Positions 43,951 through 53,187 are shown, numbered from the stretch's first letter. The stretch: 64,000 nucleotides of DNA from JARYGU01 sp033795365 (GCA_033795365.1 JARYGU010000001.1:434001-498000), one strand, 5' to 3'. Numbers and translations are program-made. The notes: generated from the sequence alone by a model not told the origin.

Positions 43951-45293
43951 ATCCCCGGTCCCGGACGAATCGGGCTGCCGTCGCTGAAGCGAGACAGGCG
44001 GAACCTGTTGAGATCATGCCCCGGCTCGTTTTCCTGGATAAGATCGGACAGTACGCGCCCCATGCCGGGACCGATGCCGAAGCCGTGTCCGCTCATCCCG
44101 GCCGCGACGACAAGGCCGGGGATCGCCGGCACACGATCGACGATCGGCACGGCATCCGGCATCGCATCGATCATCCCCGCCCAGCTCGCCTTGAGGCGCA
44201 CGTCCTTGAACTGCGGGAAAAGCGCCTTGAACCCACGGTCGATCGCACGGAGCGCCGAAGCCTCCGGGGCGGGATTGAGCACGCGCATCCTTTCGAACGG
44301 GCTTTGCCCATCCGCCTCCCACTTGCGCGGCGTCGACCAGCTATCCGGATATCCTCGCGGAGCGGCCGGCAGGTAACGGGTGCCCAAAGGATGCGCCATT
44401 AACGCCGCCAGATATTTCGTGGCGTGGCGAAATGCGTCCGGCCCGACATAGAGCTGGTGGCTGCCGCCGGCTGCAAGGGTATATCCGCCATCCTGCCTGC
44501 GTCGGAAGGCGATATGTTCGTCGGTGGCGGCGCCCGAATGGATTTCGGGCATCGGCTCGGTTGCAGCAACCGTCGCTCTCACGCTGAGCTGCGGGATCGA
44601 AACGCCATGGGCACGAAGGAAGAGCGATGTCCATGCACCGCTGGCGACAAGCACACTGGAGGTGGCGATGCGCCCCTTCTCGGTCCAGACGCCGCTGATG
44701 CGGCCGGCGGAGAGGTCGAGCATGCGCGCTGCACAATTCTCGACTATCGCAACGCCTTCCCGGGCGGCCAGGCGAGCGAGCGCGGGCACGGCGACCCAGG
44801 GCTCGGCCCGCATGTCCGAGGGTGTGACCAGCCCGCCCTTGAACCGCCGCGACATGGCCGGGATCAGTTCCGCGGCGCCCTTGGAGTCGAGAAGGCGCGT
44901 GTCGACGCCATGGGCCTCGGCAATCCTCATGAAACCCGCGAACTCGGCCATATCCTTGTCCGTCCGCGCAAGATAGGTCACGCCAGCCTGCTTCAGGCCG
45001 ATGTCCTCCCCGCATTGCTCGGCGAGCTGCTGCCAGAGGCGGCGCGCTTCGATCATGATCGGCAGTTCATCGGCGTCGCGGCCCTGCTGGCGGATCCAGC
45101 CCCAGTTGCGCGAGGATTGTTCGGCGGCGATACGCCCCTTTTCCAGAAGCGTGACCGCGATATTCCGTCGCGCCAGAAACAATGCCGTCGTCACGCCGAT
45201 GACGCCGCCGCCGATGATCACGACGTCGGATGCCTGCGGCAGTGGTCCCTGAAACTGAATGGGGGTAGCTTCGGTGAAAGGAAAGGCAATCAA
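43947..45293 (-). CDS. FAD-dependent amino acid oxidase/dehydrogenase (DadA family)
   Basis: 448 residues, DAO-fold flavoprotein. GGGVIGV begins at residue 28 and ALFLARRNIAVTLLEKGRIAAEQSSRNWGWIRQQGRD follows. The substrate domain and the C-terminal GMSGHGFGIGPGMG FAD-binding loop are intact. It probably oxidises a D- or N-substituted amino acid to an imine. Translation appears to start at TTG 45293 with AAGGA 9 bases upstream. It is the last gene of the transporter operon in order, but a 97-base gap with the perfect palindrome TGTCTATAGACA (45330-45341) precedes it. Confidence 0.88.
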   Translation of the reverse strand: MIAFPFTEATPIQFQGPLPQASDVVIIGGGVIGVTTALFLARRNIAVTLLEKGRIAAEQSSRNWGWIRQQGRDADELPIMIEARRLWQQLAEQCGEDIGLKQAGVTYLARTDKDMAEFAGFMRIAEAHGVDTRLLDSKGAAELIPAMSRRFKGGLVTPSDMRAEPWVAVPALARLAAREGVAIVENCAARMLDLSAGRISGVWTEKGRIATSSVLVASGAWTSLFLRAHGVSIPQLSVRATVAATEPMPEIHSGAATDEHIAFRRRQDGGYTLAAGGSHQLYVGPDAFRHATKYLAALMAHPLGTRYLPAAPRGYPDSWSTPRKWEADGQSPFERMRVLNPAPEASALRAIDRGFKALFPQFKDVRLKASWAGMIDAMPDAVPIVDRVPAIPGLVVAAGMSGHGFGIGPGMGRVLSDLIQENEPGHDLNRFRLSRFSDGSPIRPGPGI

Positions 45294-45329
45294 AGAGGTT
45301 CGTCCTTTTGGTGCATCAGCGCCGTCTTG

Positions 45330-45341
45330 TGTCTATAGACA
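45330..45341. promoter_or_regulatory. 12-base perfect palindrome upstream of the DadA-like gene
   Basis: TGTCTATAGACA lies 37 bases before the DadA-like start, in the 96-base gap after the ABC ATPase gene. Its form suits a dimeric repressor site. Without a second copy in the window this remains tentative. Confidence 0.35.
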
Positions 45342-45389
45342 TCGCTCGGGCTGAAAAAGCCCGATGCCCGGCAAAATCATTGCCGCGAT

Positions 45390-47273
45390 TCATTCGTCGA
45401 CGATGACGGAATGGTCGAGGGACACTTCGCGATACTGGCGTACCGGCGGCACATAGTCGGCCGGACGAACTGGGCTGCGAATTTCGTCGTCGGGGATCAC
45501 GCGCTTGCGCAGGCGGCGAGCCGGATCCGGCACCGGTACCGCCTCCAGCAGCCGCTTCGTATATGGATGTTGCGGGTTGCCGAAGATCTCGGAGCGCGGG
45601 CCGATTTCCACGATTTCACCGAGATACATGACTGCCACGCGATGGCTGACGCGCTCCACCACCGCCATGTCATGCGAGATGAAGAGATATCCGAGGCCCA
45701 TATGCTCCTGGAGATCGAGCATCAGATTGATCACCTGCGCCTTGACGGAGACATCCAGCGCCGAGACCGCCTCGTCGGCGACGATGAGACGGGGCTCCAG
45801 CGCCAGAGCGCGCGCAATGCAGACGCGCTGTCGCTGGCCGCCGGAAAACTCGTGCGGAAAGCGGCTCGCCATGTCGGGCTGCAAGCCGACCTGTCTCAAG
45901 AGATGACCGATGCGATCCGCTGTCTCCGATCGATTGGCCAGGCCGTTGACGATCAGAGGCTGCGCGATCGAGGCGCCGACGGTCATGCGTGGATTGAGGC
46001 TGGCAAAGGGGTCCTGGAAAATCATCTGCATGCGCCGGCGCTGCTCGCGCAGTTCCGGGAAGGGGAGCTGCAGTATTTCCGTGCCTTGTAACCTGATCGA
46101 GCCGGACAGCGGCTCGATCAGGCGAAGGATAGAACGGCCGGTCGTCGATTTGCCGCAGCCGGACTCGCCGACCAACGCCAGCGTCTCCCCGCCATGAAGG
46201 CGAAAGGAGACGTTCTCGACGGCATGAACCCGCGCACTGACCCTACCCAGCAGGCCGGAACGAGCCTCGAACCGCGTCGTCAGATTGGACACCTCGAGGA
46301 GAGGCTGTTCGGCCGCTCTGACGGTATCAGCCGTTTCCACGCCCGGCTCGGATCGGCCCGTCGTGCGATCCACAACGGGAAAGCGCAGCGGCCGTGCAAT
46401 CCCCTTCATCGACCCCAGCCTGGGAACGGCCGAAAGCAGCGCCCGCGTATAGGGATGAGTTGCACCGTTGAAGATGTCTTCCGTGGCACCGGCCTCGACC
46501 ACCCGGCCATCATACATGACAACCGTACGGTCGGCGATTTCAGCGACGACTCCCATGTCGTGCGTGATGAACAGGACGGACATGCCTTCCTCATCCTGAA
46601 GCTCTTTTATGAGTTCCAGGATCTGCGCCTGAATCGTGACGTCGAGCGCCGTGGTCGGTTCGTCCGCAATGAGCAGTTTCGGCCGGCAGGCGAGCGCCAT
46701 GGCAATCATAACACGCTGACGCATGCCGCCGGAAAACTGGTGCGGATAATCGCTGAACCGCGACTTGGCCGCAGGGATACGCACGCGCTCCAGAAGCCGC
46801 AGCGTTTCGGCATGCGCCTCGCCTGCCGAAAGGTTGCGGTGCCAGGTCAATGCCTCGGCCACCTGGGCGCCGATGGTATGCACCGGGTTGAGGCTCGTCA
46901 TAGGCTCCTGGAAGATCATGGCGGCTTGATTGCCGCGGACCTTGCGTAGCGCCCGTTCGGACAGCGTCAGCAGTTCCTGGCCGTCAAGCCTGATACTCCC
47001 CTCTACGCGGCTGGATCCTGGCGTGTTCAGGCCCATGACCGAAAGTGCCGTAACGCTTTTCCCGGATCCTGACTCGCCCACGAGAGCGACGGTTTCCTTC
47101 GCGGCCAAATCAAACGAAATTCCATGCACGACCTTCTGCCATCCGGCATCGGTGCGAAAGGAGACCGATAAGTTTGCGAGGGAAAGCATCGGTTGACCCA
47201 CGACCTTTCTGTCGTCGACGGCTCTTTGAACAGCTGTGCGGGCTTGGGCCATGGTCGCATCTGCTTGCATCAT
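45390..47273 (-). CDS. Fused dipeptide/oligopeptide-type ABC ATP-binding protein (DppDF/GsiA type)
   Basis: 627 residues with two complete ATPase halves. Half one has the P-loop GESGSGKS and signature FSGGMRQRVMIAMAL. Half two has GESGCGKST and FSGGQRQRVCIARAL. Each half is followed by an oligopeptide-transporter C-terminal extension (NPQHPYTKRLLEAVP in the second). The order and fusion match GsiA and replace separate DppD and DppF. It lies 63 bases after the binding-protein gene, with an attenuator-like hairpin between. Confidence 0.95.
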   Translation of the reverse strand: MMQADATMAQARTAVQRAVDDRKVVGQPMLSLANLSVSFRTDAGWQKVVHGISFDLAAKETVALVGESGSGKSVTALSVMGLNTPGSSRVEGSIRLDGQELLTLSERALRKVRGNQAAMIFQEPMTSLNPVHTIGAQVAEALTWHRNLSAGEAHAETLRLLERVRIPAAKSRFSDYPHQFSGGMRQRVMIAMALACRPKLLIADEPTTALDVTIQAQILELIKELQDEEGMSVLFITHDMGVVAEIADRTVVMYDGRVVEAGATEDIFNGATHPYTRALLSAVPRLGSMKGIARPLRFPVVDRTTGRSEPGVETADTVRAAEQPLLEVSNLTTRFEARSGLLGRVSARVHAVENVSFRLHGGETLALVGESGCGKSTTGRSILRLIEPLSGSIRLQGTEILQLPFPELREQRRRMQMIFQDPFASLNPRMTVGASIAQPLIVNGLANRSETADRIGHLLRQVGLQPDMASRFPHEFSGGQRQRVCIARALALEPRLIVADEAVSALDVSVKAQVINLMLDLQEHMGLGYLFISHDMAVVERVSHRVAVMYLGEIVEIGPRSEIFGNPQHPYTKRLLEAVPVPDPARRLRKRVIPDDEIRSPVRPADYVPPVRQYREVSLDHSVIVDE

Positions 47274-47284
47274 CGTCAGCTTTC

Positions 47285-47321
47285 AAAAAATGCAAGTCGG
47301 CGTACAGATCGGTGCGCCGAC
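47285..47321 (-). terminator. Attenuator-like hairpin between binding protein and ATPase genes
   Basis: On the minus strand GTCGGCG pairs with CGCCGAC around a 12-base loop and is followed after a short spacer by TTTTTT. It starts 15 bases after the binding-protein stop, so it could terminate part of the transcripts and raise binding-protein over ATPase levels. Confidence 0.5.
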
Positions 47322-47336
47322 GCGTGTTGGAGCAGA

Positions 47337-48965
47337 TCAGGCCCAGGACCACTCGTAGACGTTCCAGGCAGCATCGGTTACATACTGATTGGGCTTGATG
47401 CCCTGCAGCGCATTGACTTTGATTCCGCCTTCGGACACGGCGAGTTGCGGCGCGAAAGGTACCTCCTGAAGAAGGATTTCCTGCACCCGGGCGTAGGTTT
47501 CCTTGCGTTCATCGAGGTTCGTCTGGGTAACGCCCATATCGAGGAGGCGATCGATCTCCTCGTTCTTGTACAACGTGTAGTTCGCGCCCGAGCCGATCGA
47601 TCTGGAATGCGCCCGCGCCGTATAATCCGGATCCATACCGACCGGGGGTTCCCAGGCGACGAGCAGCGTATCGAACTGCGATTTGGTGAGGTATTCGCCC
47701 CAGACCACCGACCCCGGCATATTGTTGATTTCCATCTCGACGCCGATCTCCTTCCAGTTCTGCTGGAAGAGCGCCTGGGTCGCCTGGCGGCTGGGCACGC
47801 CCGCCGTGGTGGACATGGTGAACTTGAGCTTCACGCCGTCCTTCTCGCGGATGCCGTCGTCCCCGACCTTCCAACCTGCCTCGTCCAGCATCTTCGCTGC
47901 GAGTGTCGGGTTCGCCGTCTCGTCCTTCAACGCCGTGTTATACGCCCAGTGCGACGGATGCAGATACGACAGGGTGCGAGGGGTATTGCCGTAGTTGATG
48001 GTGTCGATCGCCTTCTGCATTTCCAGCGCGATGTAGAGAGCCCGCCGGACCTTCGGATCGCTGAACTGCGGCTTTTCGCAATTGAAGTAGATGAACTGTA
48101 CATAGGGCTGAGGAGTCGCGAAGAAGGTGCGGTCAGACAATGTCTTTGCTTCTTCCCATCGATCGAGCGGCACGCCAACCGAGGCGAAATAATCCACTTC
48201 TCCGGTCTTTGCCTGACCGTAGGCGACCAGTTGGTCGGGCACGAACTTGTGGATGAATTGGCCGATGCGTGCCGGCCCGCGGTGATAATTCGGGTTGGCT
48301 TCGTAAACCATATGGCTGCCCGCCGTCCGGGACTTGAGAACGTAGGGACCCGTGCCGATCGGCTGCGTGTTGAAACCCGAGGTGTTGATATCGGCTTCCG
48401 CAGAAAGAATGTGATGGGGCACGATATGCATGTTCTGCCAGGCCCAATAGAAGGGTACGTAGGGCCGCTTCAGAGTAAGTTCGATCGTGTGGTCATCGAT
48501 GCGCTTGAACTCTTCGATCAGATCGAAACCGCTTCGCGAACGCACGGCGACCTTGGGATTGATGATCGTCTGATAGGTGAACTCGACGTCGCGCGCCGTG
48601 AAGGGCTGCCCGTCGCTCCACTTGACGTCGCGCTTGAGGTTGATGCGCCAGGCCCGACCGTCGCCCGAGATGTCGCCGTTCTCGCGGGTCGGCAGCCGAG
48701 CAGCCAGGTTCGGGATGAACTCGCCTTTGTCGTTCATGTCCCACAGCGCGTCGAACATCAGAGATTCCGGGATCGTGTCGGTACCCGCATTTGTGTAAAG
48801 GAGGGGGTTGAACTGCACCGGTTCCTGAGTACCGGCAAGAATGACGCGTTCACGGCTGGATTGGGCGATCGCCGGCGCATAGAGCCCGCTGGCCGGCAGG
48901 ATGAGGCTCGATGCGGCAGCCCCCTTGATCAGCGAGCGGCGGGTTATGTTGAATTGGTTCGGCAT
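47337..48965 (-). CDS. Dipeptide/oligopeptide-type ABC substrate-binding protein
   Basis: 542 residues, SBP_bac_5 (cluster C) fold. The signal region has a twin-arginine-like NITRRSLIKGAAASS near residues 6-20, then a hydrophobic stretch ending APAIAQS. Mature landmarks are NPLLYTNAGTDTIPESLMFDALW, WSDGQPFTARDVEFTYQ and AYGQAKTGEVDYFASVG. AAGGGGAAC precedes the ATG. Ligands of this family include peptides, opines and glycosides. The adjoining amino-acid oxidase suggests an amino-acid-like compound. Confidence 0.94.
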   Translation of the reverse strand: MPNQFNITRRSLIKGAAASSLILPASGLYAPAIAQSSRERVILAGTQEPVQFNPLLYTNAGTDTIPESLMFDALWDMNDKGEFIPNLAARLPTRENGDISGDGRAWRINLKRDVKWSDGQPFTARDVEFTYQTIINPKVAVRSRSGFDLIEEFKRIDDHTIELTLKRPYVPFYWAWQNMHIVPHHILSAEADINTSGFNTQPIGTGPYVLKSRTAGSHMVYEANPNYHRGPARIGQFIHKFVPDQLVAYGQAKTGEVDYFASVGVPLDRWEEAKTLSDRTFFATPQPYVQFIYFNCEKPQFSDPKVRRALYIALEMQKAIDTINYGNTPRTLSYLHPSHWAYNTALKDETANPTLAAKMLDEAGWKVGDDGIREKDGVKLKFTMSTTAGVPSRQATQALFQQNWKEIGVEMEINNMPGSVVWGEYLTKSQFDTLLVAWEPPVGMDPDYTARAHSRSIGSGANYTLYKNEEIDRLLDMGVTQTNLDERKETYARVQEILLQEVPFAPQLAVSEGGIKVNALQGIKPNQYVTDAAWNVYEWSWA

Positions 48966-48999
48966 TCTTGTTCCCCTTTTTTGCCAGTGCGTGTTGGGT

Positions 49000-49887
49000 C
49001 TACGGGTCTAGCTTCAGTCTGGCGTCGAAAGCATCACGCAGGCCGTCTCCGAAAAGGTTGAAGCTCATCACGGTCAGGGTGATCAGGATGCCGGGCAGAA
49101 TGGCCAGATACGGCTCGGTGTCGAAGTAGCCCTGCGCGTTGGTCAGCATGTTGCCCCAACTCGCCACCGGTGGCTGGACGCCATAGCCGAGGAAGCTGAT
49201 ATAGGATTCCATCAGCACCGCAGCCGCGACCTTGAGCGTGGCGGCGACCAGCACCGGCGCCAGGATGTTGGGCAGCAGCTCGACGATCATGATGCGCCAG
49301 TCGGAGGCGCCGAATCCGCGAGACGCCTGGACGAAATCCATTTCCTTGATGGTCGACACCTGAGCCCGAACGATGCGCGACACCTCCATCCACGATGTGA
49401 GCCCGATAATCAGCGAGATCGAAAGGATCGTGGGGGGCACGAAGGCGGCAATGACGAGAAGCAGGAAGATCTGCGGGAAGCAAAGGAGAGTATCGACCAG
49501 CCGCATGAGCAGATTGTCGACGATGCCGCCGTAATAACCGGCCGCCAGTCCGACGAGCGTTCCGGTGATCATCGTCGTGATCATCGCGACTATGCCGACG
49601 ATCAGCGAGACCTGCCCGCCATAAAGCAGCCGGCTCAGCGTGTCCCGTCCGAGCTCGTCCGTTCCCAGCGGATATTCCCAGGATGCAAGCGGAGGAAGGA
49701 AGCGCCGTAGGGTATCGATCTGCAGAGGATCGTGCGGCGAAATGGACTGCGCGAATATCGCCGACAAGCACAGGGCGATGACCACCACCGCGCCGACGAC
49801 GGCAAGGCGGTGGCTCAGGAATCGCCGAAAGATCATCTGCGCGTAGGAACGGCTTTTCGTGCGGGAGCCGACGCTGATATCTGCCAT
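49000..49887 (-). CDS. Dipeptide-type ABC transporter permease (DppC type)
   Basis: 295 residues. The N-terminal OppC extension is followed by about six membrane helices. Conserved features are HPLGTDELGRDTLSRLLYGGQVSL-type text (here EYPLGTDELGRDTLSR) and the EAA loop FVQASRGFGASDWRIMIVELLPN. GAGGGAGG lies just before the ATG. It pairs with the DppB-type permease encoded 10 bases upstream. Confidence 0.94.
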   Translation of the reverse strand: MADISVGSRTKSRSYAQMIFRRFLSHRLAVVGAVVVIALCLSAIFAQSISPHDPLQIDTLRRFLPPLASWEYPLGTDELGRDTLSRLLYGGQVSLIVGIVAMITTMITGTLVGLAAGYYGGIVDNLLMRLVDTLLCFPQIFLLLVIAAFVPPTILSISLIIGLTSWMEVSRIVRAQVSTIKEMDFVQASRGFGASDWRIMIVELLPNILAPVLVAATLKVAAAVLMESYISFLGYGVQPPVASWGNMLTNAQGYFDTEPYLAILPGILITLTVMSFNLFGDGLRDAFDARLKLDP

Positions 49888-49897
49888 ATGCCCTCCC

Positions 49898-50869
49898 TCA
49901 GCTCAGCTTCACGCGCGGGTCGATGAGCGCGACGGCGATATCCGCAAGCAGGTTTCCGACGATGACCAGCAGAGCCGTGAACATGATCATGCCCATCAGG
50001 ATCGAGTATTCCTTCATGTTGAGCGCATCGACGAAGAGCCGCCCCATTCCCGGCCAGCTAAATATGGTCTCTGCGACGAGTGCGCCCGAAAAGAGCGTCG
50101 GCAACTGCACGCCAAGGAGAGCCACCAGAGGGATGACCGCATTGGGAAAGGCATGCCGCGCGAGAACGCGGCCGGGACCGAGGCCCTTCGATTTCGCCGT
50201 GCGGACATAGTCCTGCTGAATGACCTCGAGAAAGCTCGACCGCGCATATCGGCTCCAGGTCGCAACCAGAACGAGGGTGAGCACCATGACCGGCAGGACG
50301 AGATGTTTGAAGAGATCCAGCAAATTGCCCTCCTCGCCGAAAGAATACATGCCCCCGGAAGGCAGCCAGCGCAGCTCGATGGCAAATATGTAGATCGCCA
50401 TCAATCCGAACCAGAACGTCGGAAAGGATAGAGCAAACATCGCCCCGGTTGTGGCCAGATAGTCGAAGATCGAGTTGCGCCGGACTGCGCCGAGCACGCC
50501 GAGAAGGGTGCCGATGGTCATAGCGAGTGCCAGGGACGTTCCCATCAGCAGGATCGTCGCCGGGAGGCGCTCGACGATCACTCCGAGCACCGGGCGGCCG
50601 CCGAACAGGGTATATCCCCAGGATCCGGACAGCATGGATTTCACCCAACCCAGATACTGGACGTAGACAGGCTTATCCAGTCCGAGCGCGACACGAAGGC
50701 GCTCGATGTCCTCGGCGGTGATCGACGGATTCAATGTATAGACCGACAATGGCCCGCCCGGCGCCAGGTGCATGATACCGAAGCCGATGATGGAGACCCC
50801 TATCACCAAGGGAATCGAATGCAGAATTCGCCGTACTACATAGCCAAGTAGCTCTCCACGCATCGTCAT
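49898..50869 (-). CDS. Dipeptide-type ABC transporter permease (DppB type)
   Basis: 323 residues, about six transmembrane helices, beginning YVVRRILHSIPLVIGVSIIGF and containing the EAA loop YVRTAKSKGLGPGRVLARHAFPNAV. First gene of the transporter operon. AGGAGAGC precedes the ATG. The upstream 503-base region includes copy B of the repeated promoter element, 139 bases before the start. Confidence 0.94.
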   Translation of the reverse strand: MTMRGELLGYVVRRILHSIPLVIGVSIIGFGIMHLAPGGPLSVYTLNPSITAEDIERLRVALGLDKPVYVQYLGWVKSMLSGSWGYTLFGGRPVLGVIVERLPATILLMGTSLALAMTIGTLLGVLGAVRRNSIFDYLATTGAMFALSFPTFWFGLMAIYIFAIELRWLPSGGMYSFGEEGNLLDLFKHLVLPVMVLTLVLVATWSRYARSSFLEVIQQDYVRTAKSKGLGPGRVLARHAFPNAVIPLVALLGVQLPTLFSGALVAETIFSWPGMGRLFVDALNMKEYSILMGMIMFTALLVIVGNLLADIAVALIDPRVKLS

Positions 50870-51372
50870 GCTCTCCTACATGCTGGCATACTTGCTTCGG
50901 CCCGGAATCCCGACGTCCGAAGAGCGCCATGGCACCGGGGGACCCGAGGATAACTCGATCCTGATTGCTCCTTTTTGGCAAGGAAACAGAGGCTTGAGCA
51001 GCACAATCATTCTGTCATGCAGACACATTGTTTCAATATGTGCTTCCATCGATTTTGATAGTTTATATTTATGGGATTTTCCGTCATTCGATCGGTCGGA
51101 CATGCGGTAGCGCCACTTGCATTGCCGCGGCGGCAGCGATCGGTGCTCAGGGGCCGATCCTCAATACCACCTCCCACCGTCGGATCGGCGCCGGCCGGCA
51201 CCGAAGACATATGAATTCAGGTATATGACGTTCGAGATCGTCTGCCCATGAATGCGACGAACGCCGCGCCGGCGGCAGTGACGCCGGCGGACCCGCTTTC
51301 CAGGAATGGACCGGGATTTCGAACATGGGGGACGCTTGGCCGCGTCCTCGTTTTCCTCAGGCATGCCCCCGT
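50870..51372. other. Intergenic region holding the transporter promoter
   Basis: 503 bases between the DppB-type gene and the LuxR-fusion gene. No convincing reading frame is present. The notable content is copy B of the 67-base repeat at 51008-51074. The right-hand 260 bases are GC-rich without a recognised motif. Confidence 0.4.
51008..51074 (-). promoter_or_regulatory. Repeated promoter/operator element, copy B (peptide-type transporter operon)
   Basis: Near duplicate of copy A at 42762-42828 (56 of 67 identical). The core again places TTGAAA and AGAATG about 17 bases apart on the minus strand. Copy B has the better dyad: ACACATTG-TTT-CAATATGT on the plus strand, one mismatch in eight. 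Conservation from -35 to -10 beyond that of the surrounding DNA points to one shared regulator. Confidence 0.65.
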
Positions 51373-53187
51373 TCATAGCAATCGGTCTGTTCCCCTCCGT
51401 CTTTTCAGCCATGGCGGAAGCATGAACCTGAACTGCCCATAGGGAGCCGGGGAGAGGATGCGCTGTTCGCCCGCCTGAATCTGGAAGATCAGATGTGCCT
51501 GACTGATCGAAGGATCGCCGGACGTGTCAGGAAACGACTGCGCGCACTGACCGGGATTGTCGAAGAAATAGGCGCCGTTGACGCCGCGATGGATTACGGC
51601 GCGGATTTCCGGAATGACCTTGTCGAAGGCACGCGGATTGTTGGCCCGGGTCCAGGCAGCGGCGAGAATATTGACGCGGTCATAGGCAAGGCCGGCATGG
51701 GAATGTCCGGGGCGGCGTCCGTGCATGCGCCGATATCGTTCGGCGAAACCCATGGCGAGGTGATCGGAGTAAAGTCCTGTCGTCGTCGCCCAGATCACCC
51801 CGTCCGCATTCTGGCCCAGTTGCTCGCGATAGGCCGGGATGGATGGACCGTAAAGCGTATATACGAGCGCGTTCGGCGGATTCTTCAGGAAATGCTGGAG
51901 AAAGGAAACGTTTTCTTCCGGGAAGTAATAGGCCAGGAAGATCGCTGCGGGATCGCTGGCATGGAGCTTGTCCATGACAGCATTCCAATCGATGCCCCGC
52001 AGCGGCAGGTCCTCCAGCAGATCGATCTTGAAGCCCGCCTTCGTCGCCATGCGTTCGAGCGTGAGGAAGCCGATATCCATGCGCGACCAACGAGGCTGGA
52101 TGACGGCGACGCGTCGCGAATGCGGTGTCCACTGCCGGCTTTTTTCGAGTTCGGACAAGAACTGGATAAAACGTGGCCCGTAGTTGATATCGCTGGGACA
52201 GAGCTGGAAGACGTTTCGCAGTCGATGCTGATCCTGGCGCACGCGATCGACCATCGCCTCCATGGTGGCACAATGCAGATAGGGCGCGCCATAGTCTGCG
52301 ATCATATCCTGCACCTGGTCCTCGGCACAGCTGTAGCCGGAGGTGATTGCCTCGACTTCGTGATCGATCAGCGACCTGATCGCGCGCAATATGTCGGCTT
52401 CATCGCCGACGTCGCATTCCGCGATCTTGAGTTCCAGCGGGCGGCCGGAAATACCGCCGCGCCGGTTGATTTCATCGACGGCGAGGCGTGCGCCGTTCAG
52501 CATCTCGTAGGCGTCGGCGGAGGCGAGACCGTGGGTCGAAAGCGGCGTGCCGATGACGATCGGTCGGCGTTGAAGTGCAGGTACGAGGCTCTTCGTCGTA
52601 TTCTTGGGCAAAGGCTTGCGGCTGTCGACGAGACCAGCCGTCAGCGGTATCAGATTGCGCCCTCCGCCGGGCGTCGGAAGCCGCAGGAGGCCGAGATCCG
52701 TAGCAAGCGTTGCAGCGCCGGTGCGTCCGATCTGCCCAAGCTTGACGAGTATCCGCTCGACATGGGTCGTGATCGTTCTCAGGCTCGTTTCGAGGCAAGC
52801 GGCGATCTCGTGGTTTCCGAGGCCGCCGGAAATCAGCGTCAGCACGTCAAGTTCGCGGATAGTCAGGCCAAAGGCGGGCTCGACCGTGTTGGCGGTAGCG
52901 ATGCAGCGCCGGCCGGAAACGGTAACGTCGGCGAGTTCGAGGCGGATCGCCTGCCAGGTCTTGTCGGCGTCGATCCATATGAAGCGCACCAGATCGCGTC
53001 CGCTCGCCAGCAGGGCGGCAGCAAAGAACAGGATTTCAGATCTTTCGCGAAAGAATTCGACCGATAGCCGACCCTCGAGTTCCTCGATCGAACCGTCCTC
53101 GAAGATCTCGACCCGACGATAGTTTCGACGCGAGGGTGACGGCTTCGCCACGAGGTCGGCGTTCTTCACGGTAATTCGTAAGGACAT
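51373..53187 (-). CDS. LuxR-HTH regulator fused to a type-I periplasmic-binding-protein domain
   Basis: 604 residues without signal peptide. Residues 1-100 are a small region of unknown fold. A LuxR/NarL-type helix-turn-helix follows at about 106-168 (LTIRELDVLTLISGGLGNHEIAACLETSLRTITTHVERILVKLG). Residues about 205-580 form an AmiC/LivJ-like ligand-binding fold (ARLAVDEINRRGGISGRPLELKI is the classic first helix). The start ATG 53187 has AGGGAAG upstream. The binding domain would sense a cytoplasmic metabolite and control DNA binding in one chain. It lies between the transporter operon and the AraC gene, its likely targets. Confidence 0.88.
   Translation of the reverse strand: MSLRITVKNADLVAKPSPSRRNYRRVEIFEDGSIEELEGRLSVEFFRERSEILFFAAALLASGRDLVRFIWIDADKTWQAIRLELADVTVSGRRCIATANTVEPAFGLTIRELDVLTLISGGLGNHEIAACLETSLRTITTHVERILVKLGQIGRTGAATLATDLGLLRLPTPGGGRNLIPLTAGLVDSRKPLPKNTTKSLVPALQRRPIVIGTPLSTHGLASADAYEMLNGARLAVDEINRRGGISGRPLELKIAECDVGDEADILRAIRSLIDHEVEAITSGYSCAEDQVQDMIADYGAPYLHCATMEAMVDRVRQDQHRLRNVFQLCPSDINYGPRFIQFLSELEKSRQWTPHSRRVAVIQPRWSRMDIGFLTLERMATKAGFKIDLLEDLPLRGIDWNAVMDKLHASDPAAIFLAYYFPEENVSFLQHFLKNPPNALVYTLYGPSIPAYREQLGQNADGVIWATTTGLYSDHLAMGFAERYRRMHGRRPGHSHAGLAYDRVNILAAAWTRANNPRAFDKVIPEIRAVIHRGVNGAYFFDNPGQCAQSFPDTSGDPSISQAHLIFQIQAGEQRILSPAPYGQFRFMLPPWLKRRRGTDRLL

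Noticed and set aside
47193..49061. 622-codon plus-strand frame opposite the peptide-binding protein gene
   Set aside because: Antisense to a complete SBP_bac_5 protein and without family features or ribosome site.
51268..51295. Direct repeat CGCCGGCG...CGCCGGCG
   Set aside because: Short GC-rich repeat of the kind common in this genome by chance; no array or periodicity.
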